Assembly (NCBI GenBank): GCA_017396945.1
Contig: JAFQKI010000004.1
Coordinates: 1 to 64,000 of the forward strand
From: Muribaculaceae bacterium
Lineage (GTDB): Bacteria; Bacteroidota; Bacteroidia; Bacteroidales; Muribaculaceae
Reading direction: 5' to 3'
Length of the DNA stretch: 64,000 nucleotides
Under the pieces are notes generated by a model. That model was given only the letters and a program-made list of their open reading frames with translations. It searched no databases and was not told the DNA's origin. Below, in pieces: positions 53,406 to 63,243 of the stretch; position 1 is the first letter of the stretch; every line of letters starts with the position of its first letter. The translations under genes were made by a program, and so were the position numbers.

Positions 53406-54188
53406 CTACTTTATGAGTTGACGCAATGCGTCAAACACGCCCTGAGAAGCCGCAACGACCGACACGTTGCGGTCTTGTCTGAATTGTTCATATCGACCAC
53501 CAGCTTCGGTCACAATCAGCTCACCCGCAGCCACATCCCACGCATGTAAATTCAACTCCCAATACCCATCAAGAAAACCGGCTGCGACATAACACAAATC
53601 AATAGCCGCTGCACCTAAACGCCTCATGCCCCTCACCTTAGGGAGGACTCGTCCAACGTTGTCAAGATTATTATCAGCCGTGCGATCTTTATCTACCGGA
53701 AAACCGGTCGCGACAACCGCTTTCGACAATTGATTGTTTTGATTGGGAGATATCGTTCGACCATTGAGAAATGCACCTCCACCCTTTGTCGCACAAAACA
53801 ATTCGTCAAGATATGGAGCATAAACAACTCCAACCACCATCTCTCCATTATATTCCACACCAATAGAAACTGCAAACGATGGCAAACCGGAGCTGAAATT
53901 TGTCGTACCATCAAGTGGATCTATAATCCAACGATAACCCGCCCCATTGTCTGGCGACTCCCCCGACTCTTCCGATAAAATTCCATGATCGGGATAAGTT
54001 TCTTTTATGTGACTTATTATTACTCTTTCCGATGCTTTATCGGCAACCGTCACAATATCGCTATCATTAAATTTCGCCTCTATTTCAAGATTTTCTCCAC
54101 GAAAATACCCAAGCAAAACATTTCCTGCCTCACGAGCCCATTGTATGGTGTTATTTAACAACTCTTCTTTAATCATTGCTTTATCCAT
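53406..54188 (-). CDS. suhB: Inositol monophosphatase family protein
   Basis: A lithium-sensitive-type metal phosphatase of 260 residues from ATG 54188 (MDKAMIKEELL). The two family signatures are present: WIIDPLDGTTNFSSGLP and AWDVAAGELIVTEAGG, with the metal Glu in LSEESGE. It should act on myo-inositol-1-phosphate or a related sugar phosphate such as glycerol-phosphate. A -7 box at 54210-54217 makes the longer start at 54212 unlikely; ATG 54176 is also possible. The name suhB is by family only. Confidence 0.87.
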   Translation of the reverse strand: MDKAMIKEELLNNTIQWAREAGNVLLGYFRGENLEIEAKFNDSDIVTVADKASERVIISHIKETYPDHGILSEESGESPDNGAGYRWIIDPLDGTTNFSSGLPSFAVSIGVEYNGEMVVGVVYAPYLDELFCATKGGGAFLNGRTISPNQNNQLSKAVVATGFPVDKDRTADNNLDNVGRVLPKVRGMRRLGAAAIDLCYVAAGFLDGYWELNLHAWDVAAGELIVTEAGGRYEQFRQDRNVSVVAASQGVFDALRQLIK

Positions 54189-54209
54189 TTTGTGTTTTAT
54201 TAGATTACG

Positions 54210-54217
54210 CAAAAATA
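54210..54217 (-). promoter_or_regulatory. -7 box of the IMPase gene
   Basis: TATTTTTG on the minus strand, 21 bases before ATG 54188. No clear -33 element. Confidence 0.4.
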
Positions 54218-54261
54218 CCCAAATTTGTTTTATCTCCTAACTTTATATACGCGTTTTTTGC

Positions 54262-54269
54262 TAAATTTG
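54262..54269 (+). promoter_or_regulatory. -7 box of the GNAT gene
   Basis: TAAATTTG ends only 8 bases before ATG 54278, so the mRNA would be nearly leaderless. No TTTG at the right distance upstream. Confidence 0.45.
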
Positions 54270-54277
54270 TAGCACTT

Positions 54278-54868
54278 ATGGAAATAACTCTTAGCGACAT
54301 ATCAACCCATCGAGAACTGCTTGACTCAATCAAGCAACTATATTTTGAAGCATTCCCAATCGAGGAGCGTCGCCCATGGGAAAGCATCATGCGACTAATC
54401 TCTACTAATAATCGCTACAACCTAACCCTGATTTTTGCCGACAATGAGTTTGCCGGCTTTATTACGTCGTGGATATTCACAGATTTTATTTATATTGAGC
54501 ATTTTGCCATTGTAAGCGACAAACGAGGCTACGGAATCGGTGCTCAAGCAATCTCAACATTTACACACTCTCAACCACAACTACCAATCATTCTTGAAGC
54601 AGAGCCGATTGACACATCAGCCATTGCGCGACGACGCATCGAGTTTTACCAACGACAAGGATTTCAACTTTGCTCTGATTTTGACTACACACAACCCCCT
54701 TACAGCCCCACACTCCCTGCCGTCAAGCTATCTCTGATGATATACTCCTCATCTAATGATTATCCCCCACTACAATCAATCGCAACAGAAATCCACCACT
54801 CAGTTTATGGCATTACTCATGCCAATACTCTCAACCTTTTGCCAATCGATTGTGGAGGCGATTTGTGA
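54278..54868 (+). CDS. GNAT-family N-acetyltransferase
   Basis: From ATG 54278 the product has 196 residues and a GNAT fold: LYFEAFPIEERRPW, FAGFITSWIFTDFIYIEHFAIVSDKRGYGIGAQAI (the acetyl-CoA loop R-G-x-G-I-G), ILEAEP and IEFYQRQGFQ. The longer frame from 54176 adds a stretch unrelated to GNATs and crosses the promoter. The substrate is unknown. Its last 38 bases overlap the end of the convergent radical-SAM gene. Confidence 0.8.
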   Translation: MEITLSDISTHRELLDSIKQLYFEAFPIEERRPWESIMRLISTNNRYNLTLIFADNEFAGFITSWIFTDFIYIEHFAIVSDKRGYGIGAQAISTFTHSQPQLPIILEAEPIDTSAIARRRIEFYQRQGFQLCSDFDYTQPPYSPTLPAVKLSLMIYSSSNDYPPLQSIATEIHHSVYGITHANTLNLLPIDCGGDL

Positions 54869-55721
54869 ATTGATAGTTTTTCAATCCCCAACGAGGAGAT
54901 ATCAGCAATTCATCGGGAGATTGCGACACAAAACGTTCTATCGCAATTGACGGAGATATACGTTTTATAATTTTGCAACAAAGATCGATATATTCATCTA
55001 CTGTATAGCGAGGCACATCATATAACCCTTGCTCCACATCAACCGCCATGCGAGTTCCACGCACAAGTTGAAGTTGATGCAATTTGATAGTATCTATTGG
55101 CAACTGAGAAACGCGATTAATGGTTTCAAGTATCATGGGTTCATCTTCGCCAGGCAACCCGAGAATAAAATGCAAGCCACAGGGCAATCCGGATGCTTTA
55201 GTCCGCATTACGGCATCAACGGTATCCTCCCAAGTGTGGCAACGATTTATGCGTTCAAGTGTTAGATTATGAGACGTCTCTGCTCCATATTCAATCATAA
55301 CCCAGTGACGTTGATGTAACTCTTTAAGACGTTGAAGCAATTCATCGGGCATACAATCGGGTCGAGTGCCTATTATCAGGCCATCCACCTTATCAACCGA
55401 TAGTGCTTCTTCATACAAAGCCATTAATCGGTCAATATCTCCATGTGTATTTGTGTATGCTTGGAAATAAGCAAGATATCGCATATCGGGATATTTCTTT
55501 CCGAAAAACGATTTTCCCTCTTCGAGTTGTTGAGTTACACTAAGAGTCGGAGCGCAATATCCCGGATTAAATGTCTGATTATTGCAATAAGTACATCCGC
55601 CACGCCCTTTAGTGCCATCTCGATTTGGGCAACTAAAGCCGGCATTTACCGCAAGTTTCTGCATCTTTCCCTCAAAATGGGAAGCGAGAAATTGGGAAAA
55701 ATCTCTATAAAACTCAGCCAT
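54831..55721 (-). CDS. yhcC: Radical SAM protein, YhcC/TIGR01212 family
   Basis: The 296-residue product has the family pattern C-x-x-R-D-G-x(4)-GGCTYC (FSCPNRDGTKGRGGCTYCNN), with CTYC giving two of the cluster cysteines, then YFQAYTNTHGDI, GTRPDC, IEYGAET and GLHFILGLPGE. The function is not settled; the family is usually annotated as a radical-SAM protein of unknown substrate. It is the last gene of the rho-ybaK-aroC unit, 12 bases after aroC. Confidence 0.88.
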   Translation of the reverse strand: MAEFYRDFSQFLASHFEGKMQKLAVNAGFSCPNRDGTKGRGGCTYCNNQTFNPGYCAPTLSVTQQLEEGKSFFGKKYPDMRYLAYFQAYTNTHGDIDRLMALYEEALSVDKVDGLIIGTRPDCMPDELLQRLKELHQRHWVMIEYGAETSHNLTLERINRCHTWEDTVDAVMRTKASGLPCGLHFILGLPGEDEPMILETINRVSQLPIDTIKLHQLQLVRGTRMAVDVEQGLYDVPRYTVDEYIDLCCKIIKRISPSIAIERFVSQSPDELLISPRWGLKNYQFTNRLHNRLAKG

Positions 55722-55733
55722 AGAGGGTGCACC

Positions 55734-56810
55734 CTATAAAAGAGTTGTTTTATTAGCTAAATATGCGTCAAGTATAACGATTGCAGCCATCGATTCTACA
55801 ACAGGCACAGCACGCGGCAACACACATGGGTCGTGACGTCCCTTTGCCTTTAATGTCGTAGGATTTCCGTCTTTATCAATCGTCTCAACCTCTTTGAGTA
55901 GAGTTGCAACCGGTTTAAACGCGACACGGAAATAGATATCTTCGCCATTTGAGATGCCACCTTGTATGCCTCCAGAATGATTTGTTATCGTCTTAACTTG
56001 ACCGGCAGTTGTAGCAACAAATTTATCCAACATTTCGCTACCTCTACAACCAACGCCATCAAAACCCATACCATATTCAAATCCCTTAACGGCATTTATA
56101 CTGAGCATTGCCGCACCGAGTTGAGCATGAAGTTTGTCAAATGCAGGCTCTCCAAGACCTATGGGACAACCTTTTATCACACCGGTTATAACGCCTCCGA
56201 TAGTATCGCCATCGGCTTTTACTTGTTCAATGAGTTCTCTCATTTTTACCGCCATAGTCTCATCGGGACAACGCACATCGTTAGTTTCGATTATCGACGC
56301 GTCATATTTTGTATAATCGTTGTCAAGTCTCAAATTTCCGACTTGCGAAGTATAGGCATATATTTTTACTCCAATCTGTTCCAACGCTTGACGAGCAAAT
56401 GCTCCGGCAACAACTCGCGAGATTGTTTCGCGAGCCGATGAACGACCACCTCCACGATGATCTCGCAATCCATACTTTGCGGTATATGTAAAATCGGCAT
56501 GAGATGGGCGGAATGTGTTGCGGATATTTTCATAATCCGATGAGTGTTGATCTCCATTTTCAACCATAAAACCGATAGGTGTACCGGTGGTTTTACCCTC
56601 AAAAATGCCTGAAAGTATTTTTACTTGATCTTTCTCATCTCGAGATGTAACAATCGATGATTGCCCCGGACGACGTCGGTTCAATTCCTGTTGCACCTTG
56701 TCGAGGTCAATTTCTATTCCGGCCGGCATTCCGTCAATAACACCACCAACCGCTACACCATGAGACTCTCCAAATGTAGTCACTCTGAAAATTTTCCCGA
56801 AACTATTCAT
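55734..56810 (-). CDS. aroC: Chorismate synthase
   Basis: AroC makes chorismate from EPSP and needs reduced FMN. The 358-residue product has [71 protein letters not shown], and the C-terminal [15 protein letters not shown]. All are canonical. It overlaps ybaK by 8 bases on the same strand, so the two are probably coupled. Confidence 0.96.
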   Translation of the reverse strand: MNSFGKIFRVTTFGESHGVAVGGVIDGMPAGIEIDLDKVQQELNRRRPGQSSIVTSRDEKDQVKILSGIFEGKTTGTPIGFMVENGDQHSSDYENIRNTFRPSHADFTYTAKYGLRDHRGGGRSSARETISRVVAGAFARQALEQIGVKIYAYTSQVGNLRLDNDYTKYDASIIETNDVRCPDETMAVKMRELIEQVKADGDTIGGVITGVIKGCPIGLGEPAFDKLHAQLGAAMLSINAVKGFEYGMGFDGVGCRGSEMLDKFVATTAGQVKTITNHSGGIQGGISNGEDIYFRVAFKPVATLLKEVETIDKDGNPTTLKAKGRHDPCVLPRAVPVVESMAAIVILDAYLANKTTLL

Positions 56811-57303
56811 CGTTATCTTTGTTACTTGTGATTATATCGGCAACCATGGCTCTGACATATTTTATCAGAGCTTCCGGCGCTATTTTTAGTTGCAATCCGC
56901 GCACCCCGGCACTCACAAATATATGTTCAAAGTCAAGTGCGGAGCTATGGAAAAATGTGGGGAACGCCTTTTTCATGCCGATAGAAGTACAGCCACCCCT
57001 AATATAACCGGTCAATGGCAACAACTCTTTCATCGGTATCAAATCGGCTTTCTTTGCGCCTGCTACTTTCGCTGCTTTTTTCAAATCCACTTCGGCATTT
57101 CCCGGTATGACACACACAAAATAACCACTGCGATCGCCGTGTAGCACAAGCGTTTTAAACACCTGATTTATATCCTCACCAAGTTCCTCTGCTACATGGT
57201 CGGCGGCAAGGTTGTTTTCATCAACCGTATAAGGAATTAACTCATAAGGAATTTTTGCCTTATCGAGCAATCGAGCCGCATTGGTTTTCTGTATTCCAGC
57301 CAT
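56803..57303 (-). CDS. ybaK: Cys-tRNA(Pro) deacylase YbaK
   Basis: YbaK clears cysteine wrongly joined to tRNA-Pro. The 166-residue product has [16 protein letters not shown] at the N-terminus, [18 protein letters not shown] with the catalytic Lys region, and [19 protein letters not shown], all typical of the family. It lies 5 bases after rho and overlaps aroC, so it is the second gene of the operon. Confidence 0.9.
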   Translation of the reverse strand: MAGIQKTNAARLLDKAKIPYELIPYTVDENNLAADHVAEELGEDINQVFKTLVLHGDRSGYFVCVIPGNAEVDLKKAAKVAGAKKADLIPMKELLPLTGYIRGGCTSIGMKKAFPTFFHSSALDFEHIFVSAGVRGLQLKIAPEALIKYVRAMVADIITSNKDNDE

Positions 57304-57308
57304 TCGGT

Positions 57309-59387
57309 TTAGTCTCCCATTGTACGCAAGAGTTCATCATTATCAGATGTGCGCTCCATGCGATCTTTGATAAATTCCATTGCTTCAATAGAATTGCGGT
57401 CAGACAAAAAGCGACGAAGTATCCACATGCGATTGAGAGTTTCGGTGCGCAACAACAAATCATCGCGACGAGTGCTTGACGCCATGATATCAACCGCCGG
57501 GAAGATGCGTTTGTTTGACAACTTGCGGTCAAGTTGCAATTCCATGTTACCGGTTCCCTTAAATTCCTCAAAGATAACCTCATCCATTTTAGAACTGGTC
57601 TCTGTTAACGCTGTGGCTATGATTGTGAGCGAGCCACCACCTTCTATATTGCGAGCCGCGCCAAAGAATCGTTTTGGTTTTTGCAATGCATTGGCGTCAA
57701 CACCACCAGAAAGTATCTTTCCCGATGCGGGCGACACCGTGTTATAGGCACGAGCAAGACGAGTGATTGAGTCGAGCAGTATCACAACATCGTGACCACA
57801 TTCAACCATGCGTTTAGCTTTCTCAAGCACAATGCTTGCGATTTTCACATGACGTTCTGCCGGCTCATCAAAAGTCGAGGCAATAACTTCGGCGTTTACG
57901 CTACGGCTCATATCGGTCACCTCCTCAGGTCGCTCATCAATCAACAATATCATAATGTAGGTCTCAGGATGATTTTCGGCAATAGCATTCGCGATATCTT
58001 TAAGCAAAATGGTTTTACCGGTTTTGGGTGGTGCTACGATAAGACCACGTTGACCTTTTCCGATTGGTGAGAACATATCCACAACTCTGGTTGAAAGATT
58101 GCATGTGCGACCACTTGTGAGGTCAAATTTCTCATCAGGAAAAAGTGGCGTGAGGTGTTCAAAAGGCACACGATCACGTATAAATTCGGGCATACGACCA
58201 TTTATGCGTTTTACCGCACTAAGTGGGAAGTATTTTTCACCTTCCTTTGGAGGACGTATCGAGCATTCAACGACATCACCGGTTTTCAGCCCATGCAACT
58301 TGATTTGAGATTGTGTCACATAAACATCATCGGGCGAAGAAAGATAGTTATAGTCACTCGAACGTAGGAACCCATATCCATCAGGCATAACCTCAAGCAC
58401 TCCTGTAGCCTCAATAAAGCCATCAAAGTTATATTTTGGCTCTTCGGGCTGTTTGCGTTGTTGCTGTTGGTTGTTCTGATTATTTTGGTTATTTTGTTGT
58501 TGATTATTGCGATTTTTCTGTTTCTTTGATTGCTTCCCTTGTTGGTTTTGATTGTTTTGTTGCTGTGGCTGTTGTGATTCCTGTCCGGGTTCACCAATCA
58601 TAATTGGAGCTGTGGCGGCGGCACGAGCAGCAGCGGCGGCAGCTTCTTCTTTTTCACGCTGACTGCGAGGAACAAAACGACGACCTTCACCACGAGGGAA
58701 GAATGAGCCAAACGAAGAATCTTTTGGTTTAATGGCTTGTGGCTCGTTTACCTTATCTGCAGCCCCTTCAACATTAACAGCTTCTTCGACTTTGTTAGTT
58801 GACTTTTCGGCATTATCCTCTTTTTGTGCAGTCTCAACCGCCTCTTCTTTTACCTCAGCCGGAACGTCTTTGGGCAATGGAGGCAACATTGTAAAATCAT
58901 CTTTTTCATTCTCTACCTCAGAAACCACAGTATCATTTGTAAGCTGATTTTCTTTTGAAGCCACAATTTCTGTCGCGGTTTCCGATATGCGGTTACGACG
59001 ACGGCGTTCCTTTGGCGCAACTTCGGCTTCTTGAACTGTTTCTTGCGCAGAAGCGGCATCAACCTCCTCTTTATTTGCAACCTCCTCTTTTACTTCTTCT
59101 ACAGGAGTAGGTTGTTCATCAGATTGTTTTTTCTTTTTACGCGTAGCTATAGTTTTTTCACCTTCGCTATTATTTTCTTCGGTTACTTCCTTTTCTTTTT
59201 TAGGCTTAGGACCGCGACGTTTCTTCTCAACTACAGTTGTAGAAGCCATAACAATAGCTTGTTGGTCAAGAATACGATAAATTAAATCGTCTTTTTGAGT
59301 TGGGTCAATCTTTTTCAGCCCCATAGATTCCGCAATCGTTTTGAGCTCATTCTCGCTCATTGCGTTGAGATCGGAAATGTTATACAT
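57309..59387 (-). CDS. rho: Transcription termination factor Rho with long disordered insert
   Basis: Rho is a hexameric RNA helicase that ends transcription at C-rich sites. The 692-residue product is about 270 longer than E. coli Rho. It has a Rho_N/SAP-like start (1-45), a long charged and low-complexity insert (about 48-318) with an Asn/Gln-rich tract at 270-313, then the RNA-binding cold-shock-like domain ([18 protein letters not shown]) and the ATPase with Walker A APPKTGKT at 452-459 and [13 protein letters not shown]. Such inserts are known in Bacteroides Rho, where the region drives phase separation. It heads the operon. Confidence 0.95.
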   Translation of the reverse strand: MYNISDLNAMSENELKTIAESMGLKKIDPTQKDDLIYRILDQQAIVMASTTVVEKKRRGPKPKKEKEVTEENNSEGEKTIATRKKKKQSDEQPTPVEEVKEEVANKEEVDAASAQETVQEAEVAPKERRRRNRISETATEIVASKENQLTNDTVVSEVENEKDDFTMLPPLPKDVPAEVKEEAVETAQKEDNAEKSTNKVEEAVNVEGAADKVNEPQAIKPKDSSFGSFFPRGEGRRFVPRSQREKEEAAAAAARAAATAPIMIGEPGQESQQPQQQNNQNQQGKQSKKQKNRNNQQQNNQNNQNNQQQQRKQPEEPKYNFDGFIEATGVLEVMPDGYGFLRSSDYNYLSSPDDVYVTQSQIKLHGLKTGDVVECSIRPPKEGEKYFPLSAVKRINGRMPEFIRDRVPFEHLTPLFPDEKFDLTSGRTCNLSTRVVDMFSPIGKGQRGLIVAPPKTGKTILLKDIANAIAENHPETYIMILLIDERPEEVTDMSRSVNAEVIASTFDEPAERHVKIASIVLEKAKRMVECGHDVVILLDSITRLARAYNTVSPASGKILSGGVDANALQKPKRFFGAARNIEGGGSLTIIATALTETSSKMDEVIFEEFKGTGNMELQLDRKLSNKRIFPAVDIMASSTRRDDLLLRTETLNRMWILRRFLSDRNSIEAMEFIKDRMERTSDNDELLRTMGD

Positions 59388-59573
59388 AAAAATATGTTCT
59401 GGAATTATACGTTATGTCTCAACTCCACACGGTCCTAACAAATTCAGGCATCGAGAACAATCTCTCTACATTGGTGGATTGAAATAATTTTTGAATTGAA
59501 TTTGAGCGTTGCCTTGTAACCACTTACACACATTCCGCTTATTTAGGCAAGACGCATTTACATGAATGGAATG
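59388..59573 (-). promoter_or_regulatory. Long rho leader RNA
   Basis: With a start site near 59573 the leader is about 185 bases. It contains C-rich patches on the minus strand's transcript only sparsely; no clear hairpin-T terminator was found. A long rho leader is known to allow autoregulation in E. coli; autoregulation here is inference. Confidence 0.4.
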
Positions 59574-59578
59574 TAATG

Positions 59579-59609
59579 CAAAGTTACAACCATTTATCGA
59601 ATAAACAAA
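59579..59609 (-). promoter_or_regulatory. Promoter of the rho operon
   Basis: Minus strand: TTTG (59609-59606), a 19-base spacer and TAACTTTG (59586-59579): full consensus. Confidence 0.82.
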
Positions 59610-59691
59610 CTTTAGACAAAAAAAGTTATATAACTATAAGTCAAAAAGGTTTTATTTTACCATTAATAATTACTCATTATAATTTTTTTAC

Positions 59692-59699
59692 TATCTTTG
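59692..59699 (+). promoter_or_regulatory. -7 box of maeB
   Basis: TATCTTTG, 64 bases before the start. No TTTG at the usual distance upstream; the area is AT-rich. Confidence 0.5.
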
Positions 59700-59763
59700 C
59701 CATTCTAAAAAAATAAAGGGATAATATAGAATAAGTACTTAAGGTTTAAACACTTTTTGTTTT

Positions 59764-62052
59764 ATGTCAAAATCAATCAAAGAACTTGCTCTTGACTATC
59801 ATCGCGAGGGCAAACCGGGGAAAATTGAAGTAAACCCCACAAAACCATATTCATCTCAGAATGATCTTGCACTCGCCTACTCCCCCGGCGTAGCATTTCC
59901 ATGTCTTGAAATCGAAGAGCGTCCACAAGACGCTTACGAATATACCAGTAAAGGGAACCTCGTAGCTGTAATATCCAATGGTACGGCGGTACTTGGATTG
60001 GGCGATATCGGAGCTCTTGCCGGTAAACCTGTAATGGAGGGGAAAGCCCTATTGTTTAAAATTTTTGCGGGACTTGACTGCTTTGACATCGAAGTTGATG
60101 AGAAAGACCCCGAAAAATTCATTCAAGTAGTTAAAGCTATCGCACCAACTTTTGGTGGTATAAATCTTGAAGACATCAAAGCACCCGAATGTTTTGAAAT
60201 CGAACGTCGTCTTAAAGAGGAGTTAAGCATCCCCGTGATGCACGACGACCAACACGGCACCGCAATCATCTCGGCTGCCGGTTTGCTCAATGCTCTTGAA
60301 CTTCAAGGCAAGAAAATCGAAGAAGCTCGCCTTGTTGTAAACGGAGCCGGCGCCGCAGCGGTTTCTTGCACTCGCTTGTATATTGCGTTAGGCATCAAGC
60401 CCGAAAATGTGGTAATGTGCGATAGTAAAGGCGTGCTAAACAAAAAGCGCACAAACCTCAACGCTCAAAAACTTGAGTTTGCAACCGACCGCGACATCGA
60501 CACCCTTGAAGAAGCGATGAAAGGCGCCGATGTATTCTTGGGACTATCGGTTAAAGATGTTGTAACACCTGAGATGGTACAATCAATGGCTCCCAACCCC
60601 ATTGTGTTTGCGCTTGCCAATCCCGACCCTGAAATCGCCTACGACAAAGCGATCGCATCGCGTCCCGACCTCATTTTTGCCACCGGACGTTCTGACTATC
60701 CCAACCAAATCAACAACGTGCTCGGGTTTCCATACATCTTCCGTGGTGCGCTTGACTCTGGAGCGACAGCCATCAACGAAGATATGAAACTTGCCGCCGT
60801 ACGCGCTATCGCGGCATTGGCCAAACAACCTGTTCCATCGGTTGTAAACGCGGCCTATAACATGACCAACCTACAATTTGGCAAAGATTATATTCTTCCA
60901 AAGCCTCTCGATCCTCGATTGCTCACAACCGTGGCTCCGGCTGTGGCTCGTGGCGCAATGGAATCGGGCGTGGCGACTCGTCCGATATCCGATTGGGATG
61001 CCTACAATGAAAAATTGCGACAATTGATGGGGCTTGACAACAAATTGATGCGTCGCTTTACCGATTTGGCCAAAGGCAATCCCAAGCGGGTTGTATTCTC
61101 TGAAGCTAACACCGACAATATGCTTCGTGCAGCTGTATCCACTGCAAAAGAAGGTGTATGTACTCCCATTTTGTTAGGTAACGAGGAAATGATCGAAAAG
61201 CGTGCGAAACGACTTGGCTTAAATATCGAAGGTATGGAAATCGTCAACCTACGCCACGACCGCGAGGCTGAACGCCGTAGCCGATACGCAACCCAATTTA
61301 CCGCCAAACGTCAACGCGATGGTGTCACCTATCCCGAAGCTCTTGAAAAGATGTTTGACCGCAACTACTTCGGCATGATGATGGTTGAGACCGGCGAAGC
61401 CGATGCTTTCATTGGAGGTTCATACTCAGGCAAAAACGCAATCGGAGAGATTGCCAAACAAGTTGTTGGGATACGTCCTTGCTACAATCATTTTGCCACA
61501 ATGCACATCATGAATACCAAGCGAGGCACATTCTTCCTTGCCGACACTGCGATAAACAATATAAAAAATGAAGAAACCTTGCTCGACATCGCGCAACTCA
61601 CCAAGCATTCAGTTGAGTATTTTGCTCACGACCCGGTTATCGCGATGATGTCTTACAGCAACTTCGGTTCCGACAACAATGCCGAATGTAACATGGTGCA
61701 CAACGTTGTGGCAAAAATGCAACAACTACACCCTGAGTTGCCCATTGATGGTGAAATGCAAGTTCATTACGCACTAAACAAAGAGCTACGCGACAAAACT
61801 TATCCGTTCAACCGTCTCAACGGCAAAGATGTCAACACTCTCATCTTCCCCAACCTCACCGCCGCCAAAACCGCCTATCGCATGATGCTTGAAATGGGGG
61901 TTGGCGAGGTTATCGGTCCGATACAGATGGGATTGAACAAGCCTATCCACTTCATCGCCGTTGACTCTCCCGTGCGCGACATTGTCAACCTCACAACCAT
62001 TGCGGTTGTTGATGCTGCCGTACTTGAAAAAGTCAGCACTTGTCAAGCATAA
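59764..62052 (+). CDS. maeB: NADP-dependent malic enzyme with phosphotransacetylase-like domain
   Basis: MaeB turns malate into pyruvate and CO2 with NADP+. The 762-residue product has the malic enzyme half (about 1-420; [48 protein letters not shown], the Asp-Asp metal site DDQHGTA and the nucleotide motif GAGAAA) and the PTA-like half (about 430-762; [23 protein letters not shown]), which is regulatory in related enzymes. It is a monocistronic unit ending at a strong hairpin. Confidence 0.95.
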   Translation: MSKSIKELALDYHREGKPGKIEVNPTKPYSSQNDLALAYSPGVAFPCLEIEERPQDAYEYTSKGNLVAVISNGTAVLGLGDIGALAGKPVMEGKALLFKIFAGLDCFDIEVDEKDPEKFIQVVKAIAPTFGGINLEDIKAPECFEIERRLKEELSIPVMHDDQHGTAIISAAGLLNALELQGKKIEEARLVVNGAGAAAVSCTRLYIALGIKPENVVMCDSKGVLNKKRTNLNAQKLEFATDRDIDTLEEAMKGADVFLGLSVKDVVTPEMVQSMAPNPIVFALANPDPEIAYDKAIASRPDLIFATGRSDYPNQINNVLGFPYIFRGALDSGATAINEDMKLAAVRAIAALAKQPVPSVVNAAYNMTNLQFGKDYILPKPLDPRLLTTVAPAVARGAMESGVATRPISDWDAYNEKLRQLMGLDNKLMRRFTDLAKGNPKRVVFSEANTDNMLRAAVSTAKEGVCTPILLGNEEMIEKRAKRLGLNIEGMEIVNLRHDREAERRSRYATQFTAKRQRDGVTYPEALEKMFDRNYFGMMMVETGEADAFIGGSYSGKNAIGEIAKQVVGIRPCYNHFATMHIMNTKRGTFFLADTAINNIKNEETLLDIAQLTKHSVEYFAHDPVIAMMSYSNFGSDNNAECNMVHNVVAKMQQLHPELPIDGEMQVHYALNKELRDKTYPFNRLNGKDVNTLIFPNLTAAKTAYRMMLEMGVGEVIGPIQMGLNKPIHFIAVDSPVRDIVNLTTIAVVDAAVLEKVSTCQA

Positions 62053-62074
62053 AATCAACAATCCTATATAATCG

Positions 62075-62113
62075 CAACGCCGTGTCGATTAACCCGACAC
62101 GGCGTTGTTCTTT
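62075..62113 (+). terminator. Intrinsic terminator of maeB
   Basis: CAACGCCGTGTCG (62075-62087) pairs perfectly with CGACACGGCGTTG (62095-62107), a 13-bp stem with a 7-base loop, followed by TTCTTTATT. Confidence 0.88.
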
Positions 62114-62130
62114 ATTATAAGCTGTTTCTG

Positions 62131-63009
62131 TTATTTGCCGTAAGAAAGCGTTGTCACATATCTTAATTGTCCGTTTGACGCATATATCGGGGCAAACTGC
62201 AATGATATATATTGATTGTTATAGCCAAACCACGTTGCCACATATCCATTATTAACCGCTTGATAATTTATCGGACTGCCATATTGACGCACAAACGAGT
62301 TGTATAGCGAGTTGTAACGTGCGATGTCATAATAGTTTGTCGTGTAGTAAAACTCTGAGCCCATCAATCCGCCTGAGCCATAATATAGAGCCGCGTCATT
62401 CCAGTAATACCCTTGTTCTCTGACATTTCTCAAGTAAACCACATTATTGCCATAGCTGTCGATAATGTAACCTGAGTTCATCAACTGATTTATCGATATG
62501 TTCAAAGCTGTTCCAAATGTAATTCCAAGTATTCCGTTCACGACCGGACAGCCATGATGTGGGCGGAATGTCGGAGGAGGTGTCGGACGATGATACTCAT
62601 GATGCGGCGGACGATTGGGGCGTGCCGGAGCAGGACGACCGGGCGCATGATGTCCACCTGGAGCCGGTTGACCACCTGGGTTATGATGACCTCCATTTGA
62701 CGGACGTCCCGGAGCGTGGTTGCCACCTTGATTATGGTTACCGCTTGAGGGGCGATCGGGACGATTATTACCCGATGGACGACTATTCTCTGTTGGGCGA
62801 CCATTGTTTTGACCTCCTGCCGGGCGATTTCCCGCCGATGGTCTGTTACCTTGATTTCCTTGACCTCTGCCGGGAGCCGACGCCGATGATGAAGGACGAT
62901 TTCCACCATTATTATTTCTGCGACCTTGAGCCTCTATTTGGGGAGCTGCGAGCAAGCCACATATTAGGGCTATTGCTACTGTTCTGATTATTCTTTTCAT
63001 TGTTTTCAA
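62131..63009 (-). CDS. Exported His/Pro/Gly/Asn-rich protein with a C-terminal beta domain
   Basis: The 292-residue product has a signal peptide (about 1-27), a low-complexity region (about 28-152) built of RPSxGN, GGHHAPGRP and HHEYHRPTPPP pieces, and a C-terminal domain (about 154-292) rich in Tyr and Asn (GYIIDSYGNNVVYLRN, YYTTNYYDIARYNSLY, YVATWFGYNNQYISLQF). The His-rich linker could bind metal or simply span the cell wall. I do not recognise the folded domain. ATG 63000 is an alternative start. It is convergent with maeB. Confidence 0.7.
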   Translation of the reverse strand: MKTMKRIIRTVAIALICGLLAAPQIEAQGRRNNNGGNRPSSSASAPGRGQGNQGNRPSAGNRPAGGQNNGRPTENSRPSGNNRPDRPSSGNHNQGGNHAPGRPSNGGHHNPGGQPAPGGHHAPGRPAPARPNRPPHHEYHRPTPPPTFRPHHGCPVVNGILGITFGTALNISINQLMNSGYIIDSYGNNVVYLRNVREQGYYWNDAALYYGSGGLMGSEFYYTTNYYDIARYNSLYNSFVRQYGSPINYQAVNNGYVATWFGYNNQYISLQFAPIYASNGQLRYVTTLSYGK

Positions 63010-63183
63010 GTATTAATGGTTTGCAATTTCTTATTTAGAACAAAATAAGTGCTAAAAGTTTAATTATGCGACAATTTTACAACTTTTTAGCCATTTTTAT
63101 TCCCAAAATGGAAAATTTCACACCATTTTACTATCTTTTTGACTACTTTATCTGACGTTTTCAACAGCATTTTAATAGACAAT

Positions 63184-63216
63184 TTTAGGCGGTATGAATT
63201 GTTTTGCGTAACTTTG
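63184..63216 (+). promoter_or_regulatory. Promoter of gltX
   Basis: TTTA at 63184-63187 (one base from TTTG), a 21-base spacer and TAACTTTG at 63209-63216. The leader is about 24 bases. Confidence 0.6.
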
Positions 63217-63243
63217 CGTGTAAATTAAAGAATATATATAACT

